64,000 nucleotides of DNA from Pedococcus dokdonensis (GTDB lineage Bacteria; Actinomycetota; Actinomycetes; Actinomycetales; Dermatophilaceae), in NCBI RefSeq assembly GCF_900104525.1, contig NZ_LT629711.1:620001-684000 (forward strand), given 5' to 3'. The notes beneath the pieces were generated by a model that made no database searches, was not told where the DNA came from, and worked only from the letters and a program-made list of their open reading frames with translations. Below, piece after piece: positions 1-8,234 of this stretch. Each line of letters starts with the position of its first letter. Position 1 is the first letter of the stretch. The position numbers and the translations under genes were made by a program.

Positions 1-271
1 CGGCGTCGGCGAGCTGCCACAGGGCCAGGCCCAGGAAGCCGACGACGCCGATCCACAGCAGCACCTTGCCGAGGCCGTTGCCGGCGAGCGAGGCGAGGGC
101 GCCGCTCTGGTCGGCGTTCTTGCCACCTCCGCCGAAGGCGACCTGCAGGGTGATCCAGCCGATCAGCAGGTGGAGCAGCCCGCTGACGGCGTATCCGACG
201 CGGGCGGCGCCCTCGAGGGCGGGGTGGTCGGCGGCCCTGGAGGCTGCCTGCTTGACGTCCTGGTGATCCAT
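1..271 (-). CDS. DUF1206 family membrane protein, N-terminal part (cut by window edge)
   Basis: Only the first 90 residues are present; the gene continues past the left edge. The start is an ATG at 271 with an AGGTGG ribosome site about 8 bases upstream. The visible protein opens with a short polar segment (MDHQDVKQAASRAADHP), then a hydrophobic helix around residues 26-46 (VGYAVSGLLHLLIGWITLQ) and a second around 70-88. The GAARVGYAVSGLLHLLIG pattern and the GGGG after the first helix match DUF1206 proteins, which are multi-helix actinobacterial membrane proteins of unknown function. The family call is good; no function can be given. Confidence 0.8.
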   Translation of the reverse strand, partial: MDHQDVKQAASRAADHPALEGAARVGYAVSGLLHLLIGWITLQVAFGGGGKNADQSGALASLAGNGLGKVLLWIGVVGFLGLALWQLADA

Positions 272-345
272 GGCACCACCTAACCACTCATCGCCGCAGG
301 TCAGGGGGTTGTCGCCGAGGTTCGTCGGCGGACTCGCCAGATCCT

Positions 346-2091
346 CTAGTCCTTGGCCTCGGACCAGCGGTGGATGATCGAGGCGTCGGCCACGAACCGC
401 ACGCGGGAGGAGCCGGTCCACCGCCGGGCGCTGTCGGTGAGCGCCTGCTCCAGCCGGGCGCGGGCCTCCTCGGCGTGCTGAGCGGGCACGTGGACGAGGA
501 GCTCGTCGTGCAGGCACAGCACGATCTGGGCACCCAGGTCGCGGGTGGTGGCGCGGACGGTGGCAGCCCAGGCCTTGAACAGCTCGGCCGCCGAGCCCTG
601 GATGACCGCGTTGCGGGCGAACCGGCCCCGGGCGGCGTCGTAGGCGGCCGCGGACTCGGCCGGGACGTCGGCGAGGACGGCGTCGAGGCGGATCAGCCGT
701 CCACCGAAGGTGCGCAGGGGCTCACGACGCAGCCCGGCGGCATACGCGGCGTCGAGGTAGCCCATCGCGACCGGGTAGGTGCGCTCGAGGTCCTTGAGGG
801 CCTCGCCGGCCGCCCCGCTGCGCTGGCCGTACATCGCTGCGAGGACGGCGATCTTGGCCACCGGGCGGTCGACTCCGAGGGCCGCGGCCACGGGGGCGTA
901 GAGGTCGTCGGCCCGGGTGGCCGCGGCGAAGGCCTCGTCGCCGGACACCGCGGCGAGCACGCGGGGCTCGATCTGGCCGAGGTCGGCCCGGACGAACAGG
1001 TGGCCTGGGTGGGCGGCAACCGCCGGCCGCAGAGCCGTGGGGAGGTTGTGCAGGCCGTTCTGGGCGGTCATCCGCCCGGCGGCGCCGTCGCAGGCGGTCC
1101 AGCCGCCGCGGAGCCGGTCGTCCGGACCGACGTGGGCATCGAGCCACGGGTAGCCGTAGGTCGTGGCGATCCGTTCGGCCTTGCGCCACTCGAGCAGGGC
1201 ATCCACGACCGGGTGCGTGTCGCGGAACGGCTCGAGCACCCACTTGCGGGTGTTGGGGACGACGACGCCCACCGAGGCAAGGAGCTCCTTGACCTGCACC
1301 GGGTTTCGCAGGTCGGTCGTCTCGCGCCCCGGCGTGTGGCGCAGGACGGTCGTGTCGCGCTCGGCCCGGATGCGGCGCGCGTGCGCTTCGTCGGTGGGAC
1401 GGGCACCCGCGGCCTCGGCGATCATCTGCTCGGCCGTGGCCCGGTCGACGGGGAGGCCGTCGCGGGCCAGCTCGAGGCACAGGAAGGCCGCCGCCGACTC
1501 GGACCGCGCTGCCGCCACGGCGCGGGGTCCCACCTCGGCCAGGGCGGACTGCTGGGCGCGGGCGCACTCCAGGGCCGTGCGGGCCCAGGCCAGGAGCGTG
1601 TCGTCATCGGGGTGCCAGCCGTCGGTGCCGGCGTCGGGGTCGAGGTAGCCGTCAGGCCGCACCACCCGGCCGAGACCGACGTCGGACAGCTCTGGCATGG
1701 GAGCCGCCGCATCGAAGTCGAACAGGTCGCCGCGGGTCGCCTCCGGGAGGCCGGCGCGGTCGAGGCCACGTGCGGTGGCCCACGCCACCTGGGGTGTCGC
1801 CTCCCAGCCGCCCGCGAGCAGGCGGTGCGCCTCGGCGACGTCCCAGCACCGGGCCACGGGCACCGCGGCACCGGCCAGTGCGGCGGCATCCGCGCCTGCG
1901 GACCACCAGACCCACCGCACGTCACCGGCAGCCTCCAGCTCAGCGGCCCGTCGTGCCAGCTCGGCGACCGGCCCGACCGCTTCGGGGCCGCTCGTCCCGA
2001 GCGCGCCTCCCTCGGGTCTGGCGTCCGGCGCGTCGCCCACGAGGGCCGCGCGACCCCCCGGGGCGGTGACGAACGCGACGAGGGCAGCCAT
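346..2091 (-). CDS. Stand-alone family A DNA polymerase (bifunctional 3'-5' exonuclease/DNA polymerase type)
   Basis: A 581-residue protein from the ATG at 2091; the frame stays open upstream, but that stretch is low-complexity and overlaps the GGGTGGGAAGC repeats. The C-terminal half is a family A polymerase: motif A around D370 (ADLGQIEPRVLAAVSG), a shortened motif B with K413 and Y421-G422, and motif C with H528-D529-E530 (VLCLHDELLVHVP). The carboxylates expected for two-metal catalysis are present. The N-terminal 200 residues correspond to the degenerate exonuclease-like domain of this actinobacterial family. There is no 5'-nuclease domain, so this is not the main PolA (about 900 residues). 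A repair or gap-filling role is inferred. Its partner genes are unknown, and it is divergent from the subtilase gene. Confidence 0.85.
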   Translation of the reverse strand: MAALVAFVTAPGGRAALVGDAPDARPEGGALGTSGPEAVGPVAELARRAAELEAAGDVRWVWWSAGADAAALAGAAVPVARCWDVAEAHRLLAGGWEATPQVAWATARGLDRAGLPEATRGDLFDFDAAAPMPELSDVGLGRVVRPDGYLDPDAGTDGWHPDDDTLLAWARTALECARAQQSALAEVGPRAVAAARSESAAAFLCLELARDGLPVDRATAEQMIAEAAGARPTDEAHARRIRAERDTTVLRHTPGRETTDLRNPVQVKELLASVGVVVPNTRKWVLEPFRDTHPVVDALLEWRKAERIATTYGYPWLDAHVGPDDRLRGGWTACDGAAGRMTAQNGLHNLPTALRPAVAAHPGHLFVRADLGQIEPRVLAAVSGDEAFAAATRADDLYAPVAAALGVDRPVAKIAVLAAMYGQRSGAAGEALKDLERTYPVAMGYLDAAYAAGLRREPLRTFGGRLIRLDAVLADVPAESAAAYDAARGRFARNAVIQGSAAELFKAWAATVRATTRDLGAQIVLCLHDELLVHVPAQHAEEARARLEQALTDSARRWTGSSRVRFVADASIIHRWSEAKD

Positions 2092-2139
2092 GGCGCGCAC
2101 ATCCTCGCACCCGGCGCCGACGGTGCCGCGCAGCGCTGC

Positions 2140-2228
2140 GGGGAGCGGGGTGGGAAGCGGGGTGGGAAGCGGGGTGGGGAGCGGGTGGGAAGCGCGTGGA
2201 AGCGGGTGGGAAGCGGGTGGGAAGCGTG
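2140..2228. repeat. Degenerate 10-12 bp tandem repeat (GGGTGGGAAGC type)
   Basis: About eight imperfect head-to-tail copies of GGGTGGGAAGC, with unit lengths of 10-12 bases, lie between the divergent polymerase and subtilase genes. The strand is strongly purine-biased (G-rich on plus). The repeat lies upstream of both start codons. The unit length varies and is not a multiple of three throughout, so it is unlikely to be coding. Confidence 0.8.
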
Positions 2229-2365
2229 GTCGGGAGTGCGCTGCGGAGGGTGCCGGTTCAGTGCTCCACCAGACCCGATCCTTACCCAAACTGGGGCAGA
2301 GTGCTGAGAACTGGACAGCTCCCACCGGAGCCCCAGGACGCATCCCCAAACCAGGAGGAAACCCC

Positions 2366-3919
2366 ATGCACCACCGTTCCCCGCACGGACGTGGCCTCGC
2401 GCTCGTGGCGGCCGGAGGACTCTTCGCCGCCTCGATGCTCGCCGCGGGCTCGGCCACGGCGACCCCCGGCACCAGCGCCACCACGACGGGCACGACGACC
2501 GGCACGACGACCGGCACGAGCACCGCGAACACGTCGACGCCGGTGCCGGTCCCGACCCCTGACGGCTACCTGATGAGCTATGTCGTCAACGCCAGGTCGG
2601 CCACCGCCACCCAGACCGAGCGCGTCGAGCGGGCCGTCGTCGCGGCCCACGGCGTGGTCGTGCAGTCCTGGCCGCAGATCGGCGTCGTCGTCGCGCACTC
2701 GGACCGTCAGGCCTTCCGCGCCGACGTCGTGCGGCTCGGTGGCTCGGCAGTGGCCTCGGTCGGTGCCTCCCGCACCGCGGCGGTCAAGGAGGGCACCCCC
2801 GGCAGCCCGGCGGCGAAGTCGTCGTCGTCGGCGGACACCCAGCGTTCCGCGGGCCGTGCCAAGGCTGCCGGCGTCGAGTCGGCGACCGCGGTGGCTCCGG
2901 ACCCCCGCGAGTCGGAGCAGTGGGACATGGTGCAGATCAAGGCCGACCAGGCCCACCAGATCACCGACGGGGACCGCTCGGTCGTCGTCGGCGTGCTGGA
3001 CAGCGGCATCGACCCCGACCACCCCGACCTCGCCACCAACATCGACGTCGACGACTCGGTGAGCTGCGTCGACGCGGGGGTGCCCGACCAGTCTGCCGGT
3101 GCGTGGCACCCCACGACCTCCGACCACGGCACCCACGTCGCGGGCACCATCGCGGCGGCCCGCAACGGCGTCGGCATCGTCGGTGTCGCGCCCGGTGTCC
3201 GGCTCGCCGCGGTGAAGGTGGTCAACGACGACGGCTTCATCTACCCGGAGTACGCGATCTGCGGCTTCATCTGGGCCGGCGTGCACAAGATGGACGTCAC
3301 CAACAACAGCTACTACATCGACCCGATGGAGTTCTGGTGCGACGACCAGCCCGACCAGGCGGCCGTGCGCACCGCGGTCGAGCGGGCCGTGACGTGGTCG
3401 ACCAAGCGGGGTGTCGTGCACGCCGCCGCCGCCGGCAACTCGGGCAAGGACCTGGCCAACAAGACGACCGACAGCGCCAGCCCCAACGACACGACGCCGA
3501 TCCCGCGTGAGATCAACAACGGCTGCAAGGACATCCCGACCGAGCTGCCGGGCGTCGTGACCGTGTCGGCGACGACCCAGTCCGTGGCGCTGGCATCGTT
3601 CAGCAACCGCGGTCGGGGCGTGATCGACGTGGCCGCACCGGGTCGCACGATCCTCTCGACGGTGGTGGCGAACAACGGTTACGGCACCAAGAGCGGCACC
3701 TCGATGGCCTCGCCCCACGTGGCCGGGGTGCTCGCGCTGATGAAGTCCGCGCACCCGCTCTGGTCACCCCAGAAGATGATCACCAAGCTGCGGGCCCAGG
3801 CCGAGGACCACATCTGCGCCCCGGCGGAGAACAACGCCGGGCCCGCGTGTGTCGGGCCGATCCGCGACAACAGCTACTACGGCGAAGGCGTCGTGGACGC
3901 CCTCGCGGCGGTGCGCTGA
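2366..3919 (+). CDS. Secreted subtilisin-like serine protease (S8 family)
   Basis: A 517-residue protein starting at an ATG preceded by AGGAGGA. Residues 1-33 form a Sec signal peptide (positive start, hydrophobic core, ATA cleavage region), followed by a Thr/Gly-rich linker (about 34-58) and a propeptide (about 65-150, inhibitor I9-like). The catalytic triad is clear: D212 in VLDSGIDPDHPDL, H254 in SDHGTHVAGT and S446 in GTSMASPHVAG. The oxyanion-hole Asn is in AAAGNSG. Four or more Cys in the catalytic domain suggest disulfides, as expected outside the cell. No C-terminal P-domain or anchor is visible, so the enzyme is probably released. The substrate is unknown. A strong terminator follows at once. 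Confidence 0.93.
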   Translation: MHHRSPHGRGLALVAAGGLFAASMLAAGSATATPGTSATTTGTTTGTTTGTSTANTSTPVPVPTPDGYLMSYVVNARSATATQTERVERAVVAAHGVVVQSWPQIGVVVAHSDRQAFRADVVRLGGSAVASVGASRTAAVKEGTPGSPAAKSSSSADTQRSAGRAKAAGVESATAVAPDPRESEQWDMVQIKADQAHQITDGDRSVVVGVLDSGIDPDHPDLATNIDVDDSVSCVDAGVPDQSAGAWHPTTSDHGTHVAGTIAAARNGVGIVGVAPGVRLAAVKVVNDDGFIYPEYAICGFIWAGVHKMDVTNNSYYIDPMEFWCDDQPDQAAVRTAVERAVTWSTKRGVVHAAAAGNSGKDLANKTTDSASPNDTTPIPREINNGCKDIPTELPGVVTVSATTQSVALASFSNRGRGVIDVAAPGRTILSTVVANNGYGTKSGTSMASPHVAGVLALMKSAHPLWSPQKMITKLRAQAEDHICAPAENNAGPACVGPIRDNSYYGEGVVDALAAVR

Positions 3920-3937
3920 CGCCATCCGCCGACTCGT

Positions 3938-3978
3938 CCGCACCCCCTTCGTCGGTCCGGCCGACGGAGGGGGTGCGG
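3938..3978. terminator. Bidirectional terminator between subtilase and sufE
   Basis: An 18-base inverted repeat with one mismatch and a 5-base loop (TCCGG): CCGCACCCCCTTCGTCGG pairs with the arm at 3961-3978. It sits between two convergent genes, so it can serve both. There is no U-tract, which is common for actinobacterial terminators. Confidence 0.85.
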
Positions 3979-3981
3979 CCG

Positions 3982-4452
3982 TCAGGCCTGGGTCTTGAGC
4001 CGGACCTGGCGCTTGATCCGGCTCAGCATGCCGACCATGCCGCGCAGCCGCAGCGGTGAGACCGCCTCGCCCAGCGAGAACCGGTACGGCGCGTCCTCGG
4101 GCACCGCGAGCACCTCGTCGACCGTCAGCCCGTCGAGCCCCTCGTGCAGGATCCCGGCAAACCCTCGCGTCGTCGGCGCCTCGGCCGGTGCCGAGAAGTA
4201 GAGGTGCACGGCTCGGCTACCGGGATCGACCGGCTCCTCGTCCACCTCCACGGCCAGGAAGATCGGCGACTGGCACTCGTGGACCTGCTCCATCTCACCC
4301 AGCCGGCCGGCATACCGCTCGGGCAGCTCGGGCAGCCCCTCACTGAACTCCAGCAGCAGCTCCAACCGTTGCGGAGCAAGGAGATCGGCGAAGTCGTCGG
4401 CGATCTCCTGCATCGCCGCCGGAAGCTCGGCACGGGTCGGGTCCTGAGTCAC
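3982..4452 (-). CDS. sufE: SufE family Fe-S cluster/sulfur acceptor protein
   Basis: A 156-residue protein from a GTG at 4452, four bases after the stop of the sulfurtransferase gene, so the two are almost certainly co-transcribed. SufE accepts persulfide sulfur from a cysteine desulfurase for Fe-S cluster assembly. The accepting Cys is C60 in QVHECQSPIFL, the conserved CQS motif. The HLYFSAPAEAPTTRGFAGIL and LRLRGMVGML blocks also fit the family, and the length is close to the usual 140. The upstream sulfurtransferase suggests a persulfide relay, which is inferred. SufS is not in this window. Confidence 0.92.
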   Translation of the reverse strand: MTQDPTRAELPAAMQEIADDFADLLAPQRLELLLEFSEGLPELPERYAGRLGEMEQVHECQSPIFLAVEVDEEPVDPGSRAVHLYFSAPAEAPTTRGFAGILHEGLDGLTVDEVLAVPEDAPYRFSLGEAVSPLRLRGMVGMLSRIKRQVRLKTQA

Positions 4453-4456
4453 TGGC

Positions 4457-5365
4457 TCACTTCTCCACCGGCACGCGGACCGCGTTGCCCCACTCGGTCC
4501 ACGACCCGTCGTAGTTGCGCACCGAGTCGAAGCCCAGCAGGTGGGTGAGGACGAACCAGGTGTGCGAGGACCGCTCACCGATGCGGCAGTAGGCGATCGT
4601 GGCGTCGTGGGGGTCCAGGCCCTGCTCCTGCAGGTAGATCGCCTCGAGCTCCTCGCGCGACCGGAAGGTGCCGTCCTCGTTGGCTGCCCGCGCCCACGGC
4701 ACCGACTTCGCGCCGGGGATGTGGCCGCCGCGCATGGCGCCCTCCTGCGGGTAGTCGGGCATGTGCAGCAGCTCGCCGGAGAACTCACCGGGGGAGCGGA
4801 CGTCGACGAGCGGTCCGCCGAGGTGGGCCAGCACGTCGTCCTTGAACGCGCGGATCGGCGCGTCGTCGCGCTGCACCACCGGGTATGCCGCGTCGCCGGC
4901 TAGCGCCTCGACCTGCGGCACGTCCTTGGTGAGCTCGCGCCCCTCGGCGATCCACTTCGCGCGGCCCCCGTCGAGCAGCCGCACGTCCTCGTGGCCGAAC
5001 AGGCTCAACACCCACAGGGCGTAGGCGGCCCACCAGTTGTTCTTGTCGCCGTAGATGACGACCGTCGTGTCGCGGCGGACGCCGCGCGCGGACATCACCG
5101 CGGCGAACTGCTCGGCATCGACGTAGTCGCGCATCACGGGGTCGTTGAGGTCCTGGTGCCAGTCCAGCTTGAGCGCCCCCGGGATGTGTCCGGTGTCGTA
5201 GAGGAGCACGTCCTCGTCGGACTCGAGGACGACGACGCCGTCCGGGCCGCCGACGGTGCCGGCGGCGATCTGGTCGGCGAGCCAGTCGGTGCTGACGAGC
5301 CGCTCGGGGTGGGCGTAGGCGGAGAACGAGGAGGGGGCAGTGGACGGGTCGGTCGACTCAGGCAT
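4457..5365 (-). CDS. sseA: Thiosulfate/3-mercaptopyruvate-type sulfurtransferase (two rhodanese domains)
   Basis: A 302-residue tandem rhodanese. The N-terminal domain (about 20-145) has YGDKNNWWA where an active-site Cys would be, so it is the usual inactive copy. The C-terminal domain (about 165-300) carries the catalytic C260 in [16 protein letters not shown], the loop typical of the mycobacterial SseA/CysA type. The enzyme moves sulfane sulfur from thiosulfate or mercaptopyruvate to a thiol acceptor. It is the first gene of a two-gene unit with sufE (4-base gap), which suggests that SufE, or the Fe-S pathway it serves, is the acceptor. The ATG at 5365 is the natural start; the choice between the two donor substrates is open. 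Confidence 0.9.
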   Translation of the reverse strand: MPESTDPSTAPSSFSAYAHPERLVSTDWLADQIAAGTVGGPDGVVVLESDEDVLLYDTGHIPGALKLDWHQDLNDPVMRDYVDAEQFAAVMSARGVRRDTTVVIYGDKNNWWAAYALWVLSLFGHEDVRLLDGGRAKWIAEGRELTKDVPQVEALAGDAAYPVVQRDDAPIRAFKDDVLAHLGGPLVDVRSPGEFSGELLHMPDYPQEGAMRGGHIPGAKSVPWARAANEDGTFRSREELEAIYLQEQGLDPHDATIAYCRIGERSSHTWFVLTHLLGFDSVRNYDGSWTEWGNAVRVPVEK

Positions 5366-5470
5366 GTCCCAAGGCTAAACCTGCTGGTCAGCATGCCCCG
5401 TGGCAGGATGGCGAGCACAGCTGCGGCCGGGCCTCGGCGCCGCGCAGGACACACGACTCAGGGAGATTCG

Positions 5471-6187
5471 GTGGGGTTCCTCGGAATGGGCAAGGACGAG
5501 CCGGACGCGAGACCGGCGTCGGCGCTCGAGCAGGCCAAGGCCCCTCGGGAGGACTCGGGGATGTTCGCCGGGGCCGTCACCGGGCTGATCGAGAACCTCC
5601 TCGACGTGGGGATCGACGGCAAGGGGCCGTTCGACTCCGCCCAGAAGGTCGCCGACGTGAAGCGGGCCGAGAAGCCCGATGCGGAAGAGGCCGTCGACGC
5701 GGTCGTGCGCGGCCACCTCAAGCTGGCTGCCGCGGGCGGCTTCGTCACCGGGCTGGGCGGTTTCGTGACGCTGCCGGTGGCCCTGCCCGCGAACGTCCTC
5801 GAGTTCTACGTCGTCGCCACGCGCATGGTCGCGTCGATCGCGTCGCTGCGGGGGTACGACATCAAGCAGCCCGAGATCCGTTCGGCCGTGCTGCTGACCC
5901 TGGTCGGCGCGGACGCCGACGACCTGCTGAAGAAGGCCGGCGTCGTCACGACCGGTCGGCTCTCCAACCTCGCGGCCCAGCGACTGCCCGGGCCGGCGAT
6001 GATGGTGGTCAACAAGGCGGTCGGCTTCCGGCTGCTGTCGACGGCCGGCAAGAAGACCCTCTCGCGGTTCGGCAAGGGGGTGCCGGTGATCGGTGGCGTG
6101 ATCGGCGCCGGCCTCGACGGGTTCCTGCTCAAGAAGATCGCCGACCACGCACGCCACGAGTTCCCGCCACGGGCGCAGGGGCACTGA
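5471..6187 (+). CDS. EcsC family protein
   Basis: A 238-residue protein. The start chosen is the GTG at 5471, with GGGAG five bases upstream; an ATG at 5486 is a possible alternative. Residues 25-75 are polar and charged. The core (about 75-180) contains AAGGFVTGLGGFVTLPVALPANVLEFYVVATRMVASIA, a Gly/Ala-rich amphipathic region typical of EcsC-like proteins. A second Gly-rich patch (PVIGGVIGAGLDGFLLKKIA) ends the protein. EcsC was named from a Bacillus ABC-exporter operon, but no transporter is adjacent here. Function unknown; membrane association is likely. Confidence 0.8.
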   Translation: MGFLGMGKDEPDARPASALEQAKAPREDSGMFAGAVTGLIENLLDVGIDGKGPFDSAQKVADVKRAEKPDAEEAVDAVVRGHLKLAAAGGFVTGLGGFVTLPVALPANVLEFYVVATRMVASIASLRGYDIKQPEIRSAVLLTLVGADADDLLKKAGVVTTGRLSNLAAQRLPGPAMMVVNKAVGFRLLSTAGKKTLSRFGKGVPVIGGVIGAGLDGFLLKKIADHARHEFPPRAQGH

Positions 6188-6344
6188 CCGTGGTGGCCGC
6201 CGCAGCCACGATCCGGGCGGCCCCCACGGAGCCCGCCACGCCCGCCACGGCCGCCACTGCGGCAGGGGTGCGGAATTCGCGCGGCCGGTGGGTCGTTTGC
6301 ACCGTGTCCGGGCCGGTTGGTGTCCGGGAGCGAGGAGAAGTCCC

Positions 6345-6713
6345 ATGGCCATGAACCGATTCGGTGCCCTGCGCACCATCGCCACCGCGGTGCGCACCGC
6401 CACCCGCCCGGGTTCACCCGGCGTGGGGGAGCGGCTGATGAGCCTGCCCAGGCTGTTCGCGGCGACCTTCCGCGGTGAGTATGCCGGGACGAGCCGCGGC
6501 CGGTTGCTGATGGTCCTCGGGGCGGTCGCCTACGTCGTGTCGCCGATCGACCTGGTCCCCGAGCTGGCGCTGTCCGTCTTCGGGCTCGCCGACGACGCCG
6601 TCGTCGTGTCGTGGATCGCCGCGAGCGTGGTCAACGAGACCGAGTCCTTCCTCGCGTGGGAGCGCCGTGGCGCGGCCGCGCGCGAGACGGTCTCCGGCAA
6701 CGTGGTGCGGTAG
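6345..6713 (+). CDS. DUF1232 (YkvA-type) small membrane protein
   Basis: A 122-residue protein; the ATG at 6345 follows a CGAGGAGAAG ribosome site. The DUF1232 core is near residues 50-90: RGRLLMVLGAVAYVVSPIDLVPE, with the family's SPIDLVPE motif, then a second hydrophobic segment FGLADDAVVVSWIAASVV. The Asp pair in LADDAVV is conserved. The family is widespread and its role is not established. The gene stands alone and is followed by three copies of a 10-base CTGGACGCCG repeat. Confidence 0.88.
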   Translation: MAMNRFGALRTIATAVRTATRPGSPGVGERLMSLPRLFAATFRGEYAGTSRGRLLMVLGAVAYVVSPIDLVPELALSVFGLADDAVVVSWIAASVVNETESFLAWERRGAAARETVSGNVVR

Positions 6714-6717
6714 ACGC

Positions 6718-6755
6718 GCTCCGCTGGACGCCGCTGGACGCCGCTGGACGCCGCT
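6718..6755. repeat. 10-bp tandem repeat downstream of the DUF1232 gene
   Basis: CTGGACGCCG is repeated head to tail three times plus a partial copy, directly after the DUF1232 stop codon. It is non-coding on the evidence available, and no hairpin is obvious. Confidence 0.75.
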
Positions 6756-6922
6756 GGTGACGGGCTCCGCCGAACGGCCCCGGTCCGCGGCGGGCGGTGA
6801 CGGCGCGGATACGGCGCCGTCACCGCGCGTCCTGTCCACCGGGGCGCTGCGTCGTCGCCGTCGTCCACAGGGCTCCCGGTGCGCGGTGCGCGAGGGCAAC
6901 GCGCTCCGGCAGCGTGCGGGCC

Positions 6923-8098
6923 ATGAACCCGATCAGCCTGCGCAGCCCCGGCGACGTCGTCGCCGTCCTGCCCTACCAGCTGGGCTACCACCCGCAGGAC
7001 TCCCTGGTGATGGTCGCCCTGCGAGACCGGTCCGTGCTGCTCGTCGCGAGGCTCGACCTGCCGCCGGCCGATGAGGTCGAGCAGGCAGCCGGGGTGCTGC
7101 TCGCCCCCCTGCCGCACGAGGATCCCGACGCCGTGCTGCTCGTCGCCTACGAGACGCACGACGGGCAGTCCCGGCTGGTGCTCGACGCCACGCGCGACCG
7201 GCTAGTGGGGGCTGGCTTCCAGGTGCTCGACCGCGTCGTGGTGAGGGGTGGGCGGTGGTTCGCGGTCGACTGCGAGGCGCGCTGCTGCCCCAGCGACGGC
7301 CTGCCGGTCCCCGCACCGGCAGACACCCCCGGCATCTCCGAGTTCGTCGGGCTCGGTGTCTCCCCGTTGCCCACCAGGGCAATGCTGACCGAGCTGGTCT
7401 CGGCCGACCCCGAGCGCACCCCGGCCGTCGCGGACGCGCTCGCGGCCCGGTCGACCCGCGCTGACCCGCGCCGCCTGTTGGCCCGGCGCTTCGAGGCGCT
7501 GTCGTTGTGGGCCGTCGTGCTCGGGCTGGGCGCTCCCTCCGCTGACGACCCGTCGACGCTGGCCGGGGTGCGGCCGGACCAGGTTGCCCTGCTCGTCGAG
7601 AGCCTGCACGACATCCAGCTCCGGGACGCACTGGTGGGCTGGCTGTGCCCGGGCGCGATGCCCGACGGCTGCCTCGACGACGACCTGGCCGATGCGGTCC
7701 GGACGTGCCTGCCGACGAGCGGGTGGCAGCTTCCCGGCGCTGAGGACGCCACCGGGGAGGGCGCCGGGGACGACGGTGGGGACGACGGCTGGCCCGTCCC
7801 CGGCCGCCGCCGGGTGATTGTCGCCAAGAGGTTCGTCGCGCGGCTGCAGCACCTGGTCCGGGCGGTTCCCGACGAACATGCCCCGCCGGTCCTGACGGTC
7901 GTCGCCAACCTCGCCTGGTGGCTGGGTGACGGGACGCTCGCGAGGGCCTGCCTCGAGCGCGCCCTCAAGGCTGATCCCGGCTACCGGCTGGCGCTGCTCC
8001 TCGAGCACATGGTCGACCTCGGGATCCGTCCGGCCGGCCCCGGTCCGCGCCGTCCACGCAGCGGACGCGCCGGACACGGGGGAGCCCGGCTCGTATGA
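6923..8098 (+). CDS. DUF4192 family protein
   Basis: A 391-residue protein. The ATG at 6923 begins MNPISLRSPGDVVAVLPYQLGYHPQDSLV, the characteristic opening of DUF4192 proteins, which are found almost only in actinomycetes and have no assigned function. The frame is open for 42 codons upstream, but that stretch lacks family character. The protein is soluble and acidic, with a central 'LLARRFEALSLWAVVLGLG' region. The C-terminal half has an ALKADPGYRLALLLEHMVDLG segment that looks like a single TPR-like helical pair. The stop codon overlaps the -10 hexamer of the metX promoter. Confidence 0.85.
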   Translation: MNPISLRSPGDVVAVLPYQLGYHPQDSLVMVALRDRSVLLVARLDLPPADEVEQAAGVLLAPLPHEDPDAVLLVAYETHDGQSRLVLDATRDRLVGAGFQVLDRVVVRGGRWFAVDCEARCCPSDGLPVPAPADTPGISEFVGLGVSPLPTRAMLTELVSADPERTPAVADALAARSTRADPRRLLARRFEALSLWAVVLGLGAPSADDPSTLAGVRPDQVALLVESLHDIQLRDALVGWLCPGAMPDGCLDDDLADAVRTCLPTSGWQLPGAEDATGEGAGDDGGDDGWPVPGRRRVIVAKRFVARLQHLVRAVPDEHAPPVLTVVANLAWWLGDGTLARACLERALKADPGYRLALLLEHMVDLGIRPAGPGPRRPRSGRAGHGGARLV

Positions 8099-8099
8099 T
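8071..8099 (+). promoter_or_regulatory. Promoter of the metX riboswitch transcript
   Basis: A -35 of CGGACA (8071-8076), a 17-base spacer and a -10 of TATGAT (8094-8099). The expected start, about 7 bases beyond the -10, is 8106, the first base of the riboswitch. The -10 lies over the last codons and stop of the DUF4192 gene. Confidence 0.7.
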
Positions 8100-8105
8100 G
8101 GCCGC

Positions 8106-8218
8106 AGGTGATGAGTCCCAGCGCCAAGCCCCGGCTTGCTGGGCGGCAACCCTCCTCGCGGTGGGGTGCCCCGGGTGATGACCTGGCCGACCCTCACCTG
8201 GGCGGCAAGCGCGACGCC
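8106..8218 (+). promoter_or_regulatory. SAM-IV riboswitch controlling metX
   Basis: The stretch GCGCCAAGCCCCGGCTTGCT followed by GGCGGCAACCCTCC, GCGGTGGGGTGCCCCGGGTG, ATGACC and a downstream GCGGCAAGCGCGAC matches the conserved SAM-IV class, an S-adenosylmethionine aptamer of actinomycetes. The P1 arms AGGTGAT and ATGACCT pair with one G-G mismatch. The 3' end stops just before the AGGAGC ribosome site of metX (8221), so control of translation start is the likely mode (inferred); no intrinsic terminator is seen between aptamer and gene. Confidence 0.9.
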
Positions 8219-8234
8219 ACAGGAGCAGTTTCCG

